Assembly: GCA_024233305.1 (NCBI GenBank) | Contig: JACKPV010000026.1 | Coordinates: 304,884-368,883, forward strand | Length of the DNA: 64,000 nt | DNA from: Verrucomicrobiales bacterium | GTDB lineage: Bacteria > Verrucomicrobiota > Verrucomicrobiia > Limisphaerales > J093 | Reading direction: 5' to 3' | In this document: in pieces, positions 1 to 7,629 of the stretch | Layout: each line of letters begins with the position of its first letter | How positions within the stretch are numbered: position 1 is the first letter of the stretch | Position numbers and translations under genes: made by a program | The notes under the pieces: model-generated | The model's database searches: none | What the model was told of the DNA's origin: nothing | What the model saw: the letters and a program-made list of their open reading frames with translations, nothing else

Positions 1-169
1 CGCTGGCAACCGGGTTGCCCAAGGTGTCGGTGAGGCGCCCCTGGTAGTTGATCAGGCCCGGGATCCCTTGGGAGATTCCCTGGCTGGAGGTCAGCACAGC
101 AAACGAGGCCAGCAAGGCGCCCAGGGCGCCACGGCTCCAACGACAGTGGTCAGTCTTCACGGATTGCAT
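1..169 (-). CDS. Secreted protein, N-terminal part only
   Basis: Reading leftwards from an ATG at 167-169, the frame stays open to the window edge, giving about 56 residues. It starts MQSVKTD, has a hydrophobic segment (ALGALLASFAVL) consistent with a signal peptide, and then continues into INYQGRLTDTLGNPV. That last motif is familiar from the mature start of many large secreted or tail-fibre-like proteins in Verrucomicrobiota, often followed by a carboxypeptidase-like or coiled-coil repeat region, which lies outside the window. The start was chosen because it is the only in-frame ATG that places a signal peptide directly in front of this motif. The function is unknown. It lies downstream of another secreted-protein gene on the same strand, separated by two hairpin repeats. 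Confidence 0.6.
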   Translation of the reverse strand, partial: MQSVKTDHCRWSRGALGALLASFAVLTSSQGISQGIPGLINYQGRLTDTLGNPVAS

Positions 170-277
170 GAGTCTTTCGTGTTCTGAGGTTTAAAGCTGG
201 GGAGGCGGCGAGGTTCTCATCATGGAGAGGATTCAAAACAAACGCTCTAGCATGGAACCGAATCATGTGCCGTTCGT

Positions 278-356
278 CCGCTCTGGGTTCAGTCCTCACT
301 ATTGGCGGAGGGAGCGCCGCCAATAGATGTAGGACTGAACCCGTCGCTCGGTTCAG
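278..356. repeat. Hairpin repeat, copy A
   Basis: A two-tier perfect hairpin. The outer 12-bp stem is 285-296 with 331-342 (GGGTTCAGTCCT / AGGACTGAACCC). The inner 10-bp stem is 299-308 with 317-326 (CTATTGGCGG / CCGCCAATAG), closed by the loop AGGGAGCG (309-316). The internal bulge is CA on one side and ATGT on the other. It is flanked by CCGCTCTGGG on the left and CCGTCGCTC-GGTTCA on the right, both shared with copy B. Nothing coding is supported in the intergenic stretch 170-487 apart from these two units. Confidence 0.8.
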
Positions 357-411
357 GGAGAGTGTCGATGACCAATGGGTTGCCATGCGCTTTGGCCTTG
401 AACCAGTGGGG

Positions 412-487
412 CCGCTCTGGGGTCGGTCCTCACTATTGCAGGAGGGAGCGCCTGCATTAGATGCAGGACCGACCCCGTCGCTCAGGT
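412..487. repeat. Hairpin repeat, copy B
   Basis: Second copy of the same structure, 134 bases after copy A. The outer stem is 419-430 with 465-476 (GGGGTCGGTCCT / AGGACCGACCCC). The inner stem is 433-442 with 451-460 and has one mismatch. The loop AGGGAGCG (443-450) is identical to copy A. Relative to A, two outer and two inner base pairs have changed on both sides so that pairing is kept. It sits directly after the stop codon of the secreted-protein gene ending at 488, so it could stabilise or end that transcript; there is no U-tract. Confidence 0.8.
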
Positions 488-2296
488 TCATGGAGACACC
501 CCCTGGAGAGTGGAAAGCCGGCTGATGCGTTGCAGCGCGAAGCTGCCCTGGAGGTTGATCGGCTGGGCGCGCAATCCGGTGATCGTCTCGGAGTAGGTGC
601 CAGCCATGGCGTCCACTCCCCAGATCGGATGCGCGGTCGTGTTGGTGACCTCCACGAAGTTCAGCCCGATGGCGCGCACGATCGTCGGCACCTCGACCGC
701 GTTCGTATAGGCGACGAAGTCCCAGTCCTTGTTGTCGTGCATCGGATGATACCGGTGGAGAAAAGGATTCGTGGGATCGTCGAAGGGAATCGTCACCGTG
801 CCGGCCAGACCGTCTGCTCCAACACTGTTGGTGGCGGTCGTCAACGGGACGGGATCCATCACGGGGAACCCGATCGAACTGATCCGGCGGACCTGGGAAG
901 CTCCGGCCGGCAGGGCGGATTCGGCGGCAAACAGGGCGTAGGTCCCGTTGGTGTGCGGTTCGTCCGTCAGCGTCGGGTCCCAGGCCAGCAACACCTCCTG
1001 CAAGAGGCGCGCCTGGCCCGTGTTGTCCACATGCACGAGGAGGCGCAGTGGCATCGGGGCCGGGGTGGGGATCATCGCATCCCCGGTATAGGCGGGGGCA
1101 TTGACCTGGTTCAGCGTGGCCGAGCCGACCCAGAGCCCTCCTTCCGAACTGAATTCTGCCAGGGCATCGGGCGCCTGGGCTGACAGAAGTCGGATCGGCG
1201 CCGTCGCCGGGACGGACGCACTGACCGGAATGGGGATCAGCAGCGATTGGGCGGCGTCGGAAAGCTCGATGATTCCCTGATAAGTGGCGCCTTTGTCGCC
1301 CTGCGGTTCATAGGGGGGCAGTGCGTCTCGCCGCAACCCCAGACGGAGGGTCCACTTTTCCCCGACTCCCAGGTGTCGCGTCAGGCCCGCGGCGGGGAAC
1401 TCGAGCCACTCCCAACTGCCGCCGGCGTCCTTAGACAGGTAGGAAAGCGGCACAGGGCCGGCAAGCTCGGGAAAGTCGAGCCCGGGCGGCGGCGCCTCGG
1501 AGGGTGCCAGGCGCAGGCGGACTTCCTGGGCCAAGGTCAAATGGGCGTTCAGGATCTCAAGGTCCTTGGTGAACTGCACCGCGCCAAAGTCGAGTCCGCT
1601 CAAGGGAACACTCAGATGGAGATTCGCGATGTGGGCTGGTTTCCGCCGCGTTTCCATCCAGTAAGCCACCCCCGGCTGCACGCGATCCCGGTTGGGCTGC
1701 ACGATGGGAATTCCCCGGCCTTGGCTATCGAGTCGGAACAGCTGGTTGGCAAAGCCCAACGAGAGATCCACTTCCCGAGTGAATCGAAACAGCTCGGTAA
1801 AGGTGGGCGGATTGATGGGATTGACCGGGAAGCCCACCAGATTGAGTCCGTGCGGATACCACTCCAACCGGGGAACCGCGACCTGCCCCTTGATCGCCAA
1901 GTGAACCGGCCCCGCGCCGTCCGCCACTTTAAACAAATAGGACTGGTGGGCCTGCAGCGACCGCAGGCGACGCAGGAACGCCTTCTCACTCGTGGGAGGC
2001 AGCCACACGAGCCAGTCGGGATCCTCGGGCAGCAGCGTCGAGGGGTCGGTGACGAACTGGACGGTGGAGAAGCGGCGGTCCCACTTCCACACGCTTTCGA
2101 TGGGTTGGTGGGCGAGGAGACTGTCACAGTCGTCCGGCTGGGGTTGAACCTGGAGATGGACAGCGTTCCAGCCCGGCTGCAGGTCGATGGTCTGCGTGCG
2201 CCACTGGGCGTGGCAGAGCTCCGGCAGCAGCGACAGCAGTAGAATGCGGGTGCTTCGGATGGCGAGCTGCGGGATGGTCTCCGCGATGGTTTTCAT
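488..2296 (-). CDS. Secreted protein of unknown function (602 aa)
   Basis: The predicted protein begins with an N-terminal export signal (hydrophobic STRILLLSLLPEL, cleavage likely after CHA near residue 30) and continues without further membrane segments. No enzyme motif is recognised. The first 220 residues are rich in WN/WLP/GFPV-type beta-strand signatures. The C-terminal third contains HRYHPMHDNKDWDF and ends in GSFALQRISRLSTL, a pattern resembling the end of other large verrucomicrobial secreted proteins. Its ATG overlaps the stop codon of the receiver-domain gene upstream (ATGA, 2293-2296), so the two are probably translationally coupled and co-transcribed. That arrangement suggests an exported product controlled by or with the adjacent two-component locus, but this is inference. 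Confidence 0.7.
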   Translation of the reverse strand: MKTIAETIPQLAIRSTRILLLSLLPELCHAQWRTQTIDLQPGWNAVHLQVQPQPDDCDSLLAHQPIESVWKWDRRFSTVQFVTDPSTLLPEDPDWLVWLPPTSEKAFLRRLRSLQAHQSYLFKVADGAGPVHLAIKGQVAVPRLEWYPHGLNLVGFPVNPINPPTFTELFRFTREVDLSLGFANQLFRLDSQGRGIPIVQPNRDRVQPGVAYWMETRRKPAHIANLHLSVPLSGLDFGAVQFTKDLEILNAHLTLAQEVRLRLAPSEAPPPGLDFPELAGPVPLSYLSKDAGGSWEWLEFPAAGLTRHLGVGEKWTLRLGLRRDALPPYEPQGDKGATYQGIIELSDAAQSLLIPIPVSASVPATAPIRLLSAQAPDALAEFSSEGGLWVGSATLNQVNAPAYTGDAMIPTPAPMPLRLLVHVDNTGQARLLQEVLLAWDPTLTDEPHTNGTYALFAAESALPAGASQVRRISSIGFPVMDPVPLTTATNSVGADGLAGTVTIPFDDPTNPFLHRYHPMHDNKDWDFVAYTNAVEVPTIVRAIGLNFVEVTNTTAHPIWGVDAMAGTYSETITGLRAQPINLQGSFALQRISRLSTLQGVSP

Positions 2297-2697
2297 GGGG
2301 CCGGTGCGGGGTTCTGGTTTGCGGCGAACAAAGCCGGGGCATCCCGTTCGCCAAGGATCGCTTCGAGCCGGGTCAGATCGTCCTTGAGGAAGAAGGCGTC
2401 CACCCCCTCAGCGCAGGCTGCCCGACGTAACCCAGGCAGATCGTGCTGGGTCACGATGACGATGCGGGCCTCCGGGAACTGCCGCCGGATCTCGCGGGTG
2501 GCACTCAAGCCGTCCATGATCGGCATCCGGATGTCCATGACCGTCCAGTCCGGCTGGCAGCGGGCATGGAGCTCAACCGCCTCCGCGCCAGTCGCCGCCT
2601 CGACGACCGTGTCGTTGGGACCGGCGCAGCAGCGGGCGATGGCATGACGCATGGCAGCGCTGTCATCGGCGATGAGCAAGGTCCTCGCTTCGTTCAT
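2293..2697 (-). CDS. Stand-alone receiver (CheY-like) response regulator
   Basis: A 134-residue single receiver domain. The acidic pocket is visible as ADD near residues 10-12, the phospho-acceptor Asp is D55 in VMDIRMP, the conserved Thr/Ser position lies in VIVTQHD and the Lys in FFLKDD. There is no output domain, so it works by protein contact or as part of a phosphorelay. The frame could begin eight codons earlier at 2721; the ATG at 2697 is preferred because it starts right at the first strand of the fold (MNEARTLLIADD). It precedes and overlaps the 602-residue secreted-protein gene by 4 bases. It lies downstream of the NarL-type regulator and kinase pair, so the same kinase may phosphorylate it, which is unproven. 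Confidence 0.85.
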   Translation of the reverse strand: MNEARTLLIADDSAAMRHAIARCCAGPNDTVVEAATGAEAVELHARCQPDWTVMDIRMPIMDGLSATREIRRQFPEARIVIVTQHDLPGLRRAACAEGVDAFFLKDDLTRLEAILGERDAPALFAANQNPAPAP

Positions 2698-2743
2698 CGC
2701 CAGCCACCGTGCCTCACGCATGCCGACCGCGGTATCCCCGGAC

Positions 2744-2785
2744 CCTGGTATTTCTGCCTACCTGAATCCTGGTATTTTTCTACCT
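2744..2785. promoter_or_regulatory. Direct repeat ahead of receiver gene, possible operator
   Basis: Two near-identical boxes, 2744-2763 and 2768-2785, share CCTGGTATTT and end in CTACCT, with their starts 24 bases apart. They lie in the 240-base gap between the LuxR-type regulator (ends at 2938 going leftwards) and the receiver gene starting at 2697, about 50-90 bases before that start. AT-rich direct repeats at such a place are typical of regulator binding sites. The adjacent NarL-type regulator is the obvious candidate binder, but nothing in the sequence proves it. Confidence 0.4.
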
Positions 2786-2937
2786 GTTCGGCCCGTCGAA
2801 ACCGGTGGGCGAGACGCTGCGAGGGGCGGGCCCGGTGACTCCATGGAGCCAGCCGCGAGGATTCGGTGGTGACCGCCGCGGAGGTGGGGTCGCCGCTGAG
2901 ACACCGGAGACGGAGGTCGCCCGGGCCGGGCCCCGGC

Positions 2938-3591
2938 CTACATGTGCGCTTGGTGTCTGAGGGCGAACTGCAAGAGGCTGTGACTGCCGCGCAGTCCCAG
3001 TTTCTGACAGATGTTGCGGCGATGGGTCTCGATGGTGTGTGGGCTGACCCCCAGATCGGCGGCGATCTCCCGGCTGGTCCGGTTGTTCGCCACGAGCCTC
3101 AGGACGTTTCTTTCAGTGGGTGTGAGGGCATCCAAACCGGGATTCTCCTGACGCAGCCGGGCCGCCAGAAGCGTCCGTTTGAGCAGGGCCAGGGATACAC
3201 TCTGGCTCAAGTAGATGTCTCCGGCGCTTACCGCGCGCATGCCGGCCACGATGTCCACGACCGCATTGTCTTTCAGCACGACGCCGCGGACGCCGAATTC
3301 CATCGCCTCGCGGAAGAGGCTTTCATCGTCATGCATCGTGAGAATGATGATTCGGGTGGCGAGCCCCTCCCGGTTCACCTGCCGGAGCACCTCGAGGCCG
3401 TTCACCTCGGGCATCTGCCAGTCCACGACGGCAATGTCGGGGCGGAGTTGCTTGATGAGTCGCAGCGCTTCCCGCCCGTTCGCTGCTTCACCAACGATCT
3501 CGAACTCCCCGGCCAGGTCGATGGCCGTCTTCAGCCCAAGCCGGAACGTGGGATGATCGTCCGCCAGGATCAGGGTCGTTCTTTCACTCAT
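2938..3591 (-). CDS. NarL/LuxR-family response regulator
   Basis: A 217-residue regulator with an N-terminal receiver domain (residues about 5-120; acidic pair DD at 11-12; phospho-acceptor D57 in VVDWQMP; conserved Lys in VLKDN) and a C-terminal LuxR-type helix-turn-helix (about 150-210, starting LTPTERNVL and containing REIAADLGVSPHTIETHR). It acts in the cytoplasm as the DNA-binding partner of the sensor kinase encoded directly upstream: the kinase stop codon (3584-3586) lies inside this gene, an 8-base overlap that implies coupled translation. Targets may include the downstream receiver/secreted-protein pair, in front of which a direct repeat is seen. Confidence 0.93.
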   Translation of the reverse strand: MSERTTLILADDHPTFRLGLKTAIDLAGEFEIVGEAANGREALRLIKQLRPDIAVVDWQMPEVNGLEVLRQVNREGLATRIIILTMHDDESLFREAMEFGVRGVVLKDNAVVDIVAGMRAVSAGDIYLSQSVSLALLKRTLLAARLRQENPGLDALTPTERNVLRLVANNRTSREIAADLGVSPHTIETHRRNICQKLGLRGSHSLLQFALRHQAHM

Positions 3592-6500
3592 GCTGCTGAC
3601 GTCGGCTTGTCGGAACAGTGATGATCAGGCGCGTACCCTGGCCCTTTCCGCTGTCAATCACAAGCTCCCCCCGCATCAGGCGTGCGCGTTCCTCCATGCC
3701 GAGCAGGCCGAGGCCGATCCGACCTCGTGCGCGCACTTGAGCCGGATCGAAACCGTGGCCGTTATCGGCGATCTCCACCCGCATGCAATCGTTTTGGATG
3801 TTCACCGCACACCTTAGTACCCGCGCCCCGGAGTGCTTCATCGCGTTGCTGAGTGCTTCCTGGATCAACCGGTAGAGACTGATCTCATCCTCGGGCGGTA
3901 GCCGCCCGTCGATGTCGGCGAGGCTGGATATCACCCGGATCGCGGAGCCGGATTCCACCCGATGCAGAGCCGCCTCGATGGCCCTGGTCAACCCGAGGCT
4001 GTCGAGTTCGACGGGGCGCAAGGCTCGCGAGATGCCGCGCATTACCTCAACCGCGCTGCCAATGGCATCGGAGATCTCCCGAAACCGGCCGGCGGTCTCC
4101 TCGACTGCCGGCGGTCGCATCGCTGCCAGCAAGGCCAGGTTCTTGGCCGCCAGGAGATCCTGTCCCAGACCGTCATGCAGATCGCCGGCGATCCGCTGGC
4201 GCTCGTCTTCCTGGGACCGGATGAGTTGGCGGGAGAACCTCTCCTGCTGGGCGCGACGGCGCTCGAACTGCCGGAGGCGCCATCGGTAAAAGAGGGCCGC
4301 GGTGCCAATCAGCAGGCACCATCCGGCCACGTGCACCGACACCCGCTGCCACCAGGCGGGCAGCACGGTGACGGCCAACGTTGCGCCTTCGTGGTTCCAA
4401 ACGCCAAAGCAGTTGGCGGCGATAACGCGGAAGCGATGCCTTCCGGGAGGCATCCTGTGGTAGACCGCTACGCGCGTGGTCCCCGCGTCCTGCAGGTCTG
4501 CGTCCACCCCGGACAACTGGTACTTGAACCGATTGGCGCGGGCGTTGTTCAAGCCCAGCGCGGTGAAGCGGATCTCCAGGCGGTTGCGACCCGGCGGGAC
4601 CACCACGCTGCCGTCCGTTTCCCGGGGTAACGCGAGGTCGTCAAGGTGGACCTCCTCCACGTGGACCTGCGGGATGCCGAGGGCCTGCCGCTCCGTCTCC
4701 CATTGGGCCGGATCGATCACCGCGACGCCACGGGCGGTGGCCACCCAAATCCGACCGTCGCGCGATTTCAACATCCCCTTTCCCCAGCCGCGACCGGCGT
4801 TCGACGGGAGTCCATTCGCCACTCCCAACCACTGGATGGCTCCCTCCGTCGCCTCCTGCCGTCCCGGGGCCAACCGGAACACCCCATGTTCCGCGGTCAA
4901 TCCCCAGAGGTTCCCCTGGTCGTCGGACTCGAGGGCGAGGACGCTGATCGGCATCTCGGAGGTCCCGAGGGAAACCTCCTCCCAGTGGGTTCGCTCGTGC
5001 CGCATCAGGGGAGGATTGCTGCCAAAGGTCCATGTCCGTGCCTGGGTGTCCACACGCATGCCAATGAAGTCCTGCACCGGCATGGTGGGAATGGCGGGGG
5101 GGGCCTCCCAGCGATCCTGCTGGTATCTCACCAAACCCAACGCCGGCACCAACGCCGCTGCTTCTCCCTGCGCATTTGCGTGAAACAGGACCAAGCCAGG
5201 GTCTTCACTACTCACGGCAAAAGCCTGGGGGACAAGCTGGTCGTTGACCGAGCGAAGGAGCCCGCTTCCACTGTAAGCCCAGAGGATTCCCCCGACGGCT
5301 TTCATCCCGACGAAGTACCTTTGCCCGGCCTCGTTTCCATCCAGGATCTCGAGTGGGACCAGGTCATCCGGCGTCCAGCGCCAGACCTGATGGCGGCTGG
5401 CCAGCCAGACGGGCCCGGAGGAATCCGCCTCGATGAAGCTGAGTTCGGGAAGGCCATCAACGCTTTCCCGGTAAGCGCCGTTGGCGGCGTAGCGAAGCGC
5501 CTGGCCGCTCTCAGTGAGCACCCATAGCCCGCCACCGCAGTCCTCGGCCAGATCAACCGGTTCGGATCGGGCCAGGGGCTCACTCGGCAAGACGCGACGG
5601 AACGGCGCCCGCTGCAACTGGTATAGACCGCTCCGGGTGCCGATCCAGACGTCGTTCTCCTGATCCGTCAGGACCGCGCCGATCCCGAATCCGTCGGGGT
5701 AAGTCAAACCGGGGAGGGTGACTTCGAGCGTTTGGCCGTCGCCCGTGGCCACCCAGAGTCCGGACGCTCGGGTGCCGATCCAGACGTTTCCTAATTGGTC
5801 GGCGGCGGCGCGCTGCATGTTGATCCTGTCCGGCAAGGGAACAGGGAAGGACCGCCGAGACTGCCATCTCCCTTGAACCAGTTCATGGATGCCGCCTCGT
5901 CCCACCACTCCCACCTCCCCGTGGGCGAGCCGGAAGAACATGCTGGCAAGCGAGTCCGGTTGCCCTCGGGGAAGCGAAAGCGCTACCGGCACCGCTGCGT
6001 TGGCTTCCGCCCGGTAGAGCCTGCCACTATCCCACAACCAAAGCGTGCCATCGGCATCAAGGTGGCTCTTTGTTGTGAAACCCGAGTTCGGAGGCACGGC
6101 CCGTCGCTCCAGGTTTCCACCCTCAATGCACTCCAGAAACCGGCGGCCGTCCGGATCCTGCTGCGACAACCAGATCCGCCCGTCAGGACTTTCGTCGATG
6201 CCGTAGGGGCCCGGCCTCGAGGAACTCTCATCGCGTGAAACGTAGTTGCCCGCTTCGATCGTGCCGATCGTACGGCGCGAGTTCCACACCCAAAGCCGAC
6301 CCCGCGAATCGCGGAACAAACCGTCCATTTGCTGGGTTCGTCCGTCCGCGTCAGGGATGGGGAAAGACTGAAAGCGGACGCCATCGAATCGCCCCACGCC
6401 CCAGGCAGTAGGCCACCAGAGGTAGCCGTCAGGGGTTTGCGCGAGAAAATCGATGAAATTCGCCGGCACCCCATCCTCCACCGTCCAGAGCCGCACCGAA

Positions 6501-6655
6501 TAGCCCAACTCGTCCGGAGCAACCGTTCGCGAAGAGGATGCCTGACCGCCAACGCCGGAAAGTGCGCCCCAAGCCAAGCCGAGCGAGAGCAGCCACCCGT
6601 GGACCACCCGTGCCGGGCGCTTCAAGGGATGATCATAATGCGTCAAGGATGTCAT
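3584..6655 (-). CDS. Beta-propeller sensor histidine kinase (Reg_prop, Y_Y_Y, HisKA_3)
   Basis: A 1023-residue membrane sensor kinase. Order: signal or anchor segment (about 20-40), a large periplasmic two-component-propeller region (about 50-680, opening with WTVEDGVPANFIDFLAQTPDG and repeating motifs such as VWIGTRSGLYQL), a Y_Y_Y domain (about 690-750), one membrane helix (HVAGWCLLIGTAALFYRW, about 762-782), a HisKA_3 dimerisation domain with H827 in DLHDGLGQ, and an HATPase_c domain with NAMKHSGA and ADNGHGF near the C-terminus. Family knowledge: such sensors resemble the periplasmic part of Bacteroidetes polysaccharide-sensing hybrids but use a separate NarL-type regulator, here encoded immediately downstream with 8 bases of overlap. 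The ligand is unknown; a glycan fragment is an inference from the family. Confidence 0.93.
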   Translation of the reverse strand: MTSLTHYDHPLKRPARVVHGWLLSLGLAWGALSGVGGQASSSRTVAPDELGYSVRLWTVEDGVPANFIDFLAQTPDGYLWWPTAWGVGRFDGVRFQSFPIPDADGRTQQMDGLFRDSRGRLWVWNSRRTIGTIEAGNYVSRDESSSRPGPYGIDESPDGRIWLSQQDPDGRRFLECIEGGNLERRAVPPNSGFTTKSHLDADGTLWLWDSGRLYRAEANAAVPVALSLPRGQPDSLASMFFRLAHGEVGVVGRGGIHELVQGRWQSRRSFPVPLPDRINMQRAAADQLGNVWIGTRASGLWVATGDGQTLEVTLPGLTYPDGFGIGAVLTDQENDVWIGTRSGLYQLQRAPFRRVLPSEPLARSEPVDLAEDCGGGLWVLTESGQALRYAANGAYRESVDGLPELSFIEADSSGPVWLASRHQVWRWTPDDLVPLEILDGNEAGQRYFVGMKAVGGILWAYSGSGLLRSVNDQLVPQAFAVSSEDPGLVLFHANAQGEAAALVPALGLVRYQQDRWEAPPAIPTMPVQDFIGMRVDTQARTWTFGSNPPLMRHERTHWEEVSLGTSEMPISVLALESDDQGNLWGLTAEHGVFRLAPGRQEATEGAIQWLGVANGLPSNAGRGWGKGMLKSRDGRIWVATARGVAVIDPAQWETERQALGIPQVHVEEVHLDDLALPRETDGSVVVPPGRNRLEIRFTALGLNNARANRFKYQLSGVDADLQDAGTTRVAVYHRMPPGRHRFRVIAANCFGVWNHEGATLAVTVLPAWWQRVSVHVAGWCLLIGTAALFYRWRLRQFERRRAQQERFSRQLIRSQEDERQRIAGDLHDGLGQDLLAAKNLALLAAMRPPAVEETAGRFREISDAIGSAVEVMRGISRALRPVELDSLGLTRAIEAALHRVESGSAIRVISSLADIDGRLPPEDEISLYRLIQEALSNAMKHSGARVLRCAVNIQNDCMRVEIADNGHGFDPAQVRARGRIGLGLLGMEERARLMRGELVIDSGKGQGTRLIITVPTSRRQQHE

Positions 6656-6881
6656 CTTGTCATCCGCAGGAATGGTCGCCGGAAAAGTCCGCGCTGGGAA
6701 GGAACGTTCTGCGGTGGCGACGACACCGGTATTCGGGCACCGGGGAGGATGAGGTCGGTCCGGCCTCGGAAGCGCCGTCCCCGCTCCGCGGTGCGCTGCA
6801 CCGTGCGCCTCTTTTGCAACGGGGAGATTGCCCGTGAATCCCCCGGGGAGATTCCTCTCCGAACTCCCAGGGCCCCGCGGC

Positions 6882-7403
6882 CTACGCCCCTGACGCCGGG
6901 CCCTTTCCTAGTTCCTTGCGCAGGAATGTCACCACGTCCTGGAACCGTGCGGCGTTGCGTTCCGGGTCAAGGGCCATCAGCGTCTCGTGCGCTTCGAGGC
7001 TCGCTTCGCTGAGTTCGGCGCGGGAAGCGTTGTGCGCCTCGCTCGGGTGAAAACTGCCGCTGTCGGGGGCGGTATCCACCATTTCCACCATCGGTGCGAT
7101 GCCCATGTCCTCGAGAATCTGACAGACGGTCTCCTGCGCCCGACTGATCCGCACCCGGCCTGCGGGCACGGGACCGGCGGGCCCGGTTAGCTTGCGCAAG
7201 GGGCTGGCCAGCACGCCAATGAAGGTGCTGTCCAGATGCGGGCAATCCGCCAGGTCGAAGGTGAATTCCGTGTAGCCGGTCTCGCGCAACCGCCGGATCG
7301 CCTGCCGCAGGTCGTCACTGCACCGGAAGTCCCCGCGGCCAACGATCTTGAAACACGCCGACGGGTGCTCCTCGGCGATCAGGATTTGCGTTTGGGAAGC
7401 CAT
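6882..7403 (-). CDS. STAS-domain protein (anti-sigma antagonist-like)
   Basis: A 173-residue protein whose first 110 residues read as a STAS domain: an N-terminal strand pattern (ACFKIVGRGDF), then FDLADCPHLDSTFIGVLA, where the Ser in LDST sits at the position phosphorylated in SpoIIAA-type antagonists. The C-terminal 60 residues (from about PSEAHNASRAELSEAS) look helical, ending in a segment with VVTFLRKELG. Such proteins bind anti-sigma kinases or phosphatases in partner-switching cascades, but no RsbW- or RsbU-like partner is visible nearby. The ATG at 7403 was chosen over one 22 codons upstream because the fold begins at ASQTQILIAEEH. The 226-base gap to the cytochrome gene is divergent and probably holds both promoters. 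Confidence 0.75.
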   Translation of the reverse strand: MASQTQILIAEEHPSACFKIVGRGDFRCSDDLRQAIRRLRETGYTEFTFDLADCPHLDSTFIGVLASPLRKLTGPAGPVPAGRVRISRAQETVCQILEDMGIAPMVEMVDTAPDSGSFHPSEAHNASRAELSEASLEAHETLMALDPERNAARFQDVVTFLRKELGKGPASGA

Positions 7404-7629
7404 TGTGCGCCCGGCCAAGGTCCCGTCCGTGCTCCTCCAAGTCAAGCCAGCATCGTTCTCGCCCCGCATCCGGCATTCGGCGAATCCCGCGACGAGTCCC
7501 GATCCGATGGCGCCGCCGGGCGGCCGTCGCCGTCGGGGAACAAACCCGGCTCAGCGGCGGTCCGACCCCGCCCAAGCGCGACAGGGTTTTCGCTGGCCTT
7601 GACCGGTCGCCATCTCCTACATCAAGTCC

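Noticed and set aside
278..491. Possible small CRISPR array because of two repeated units.
   Set aside because: Only two copies, each a large hairpin with different stems, and no regular spacer or cas gene.
6836..6854. Hairpin GAATC-CCCCGGGG-GATTC as terminator of the STAS gene.
   Set aside because: The stem is interrupted and no U-tract follows on either strand, so it is too weak to call.
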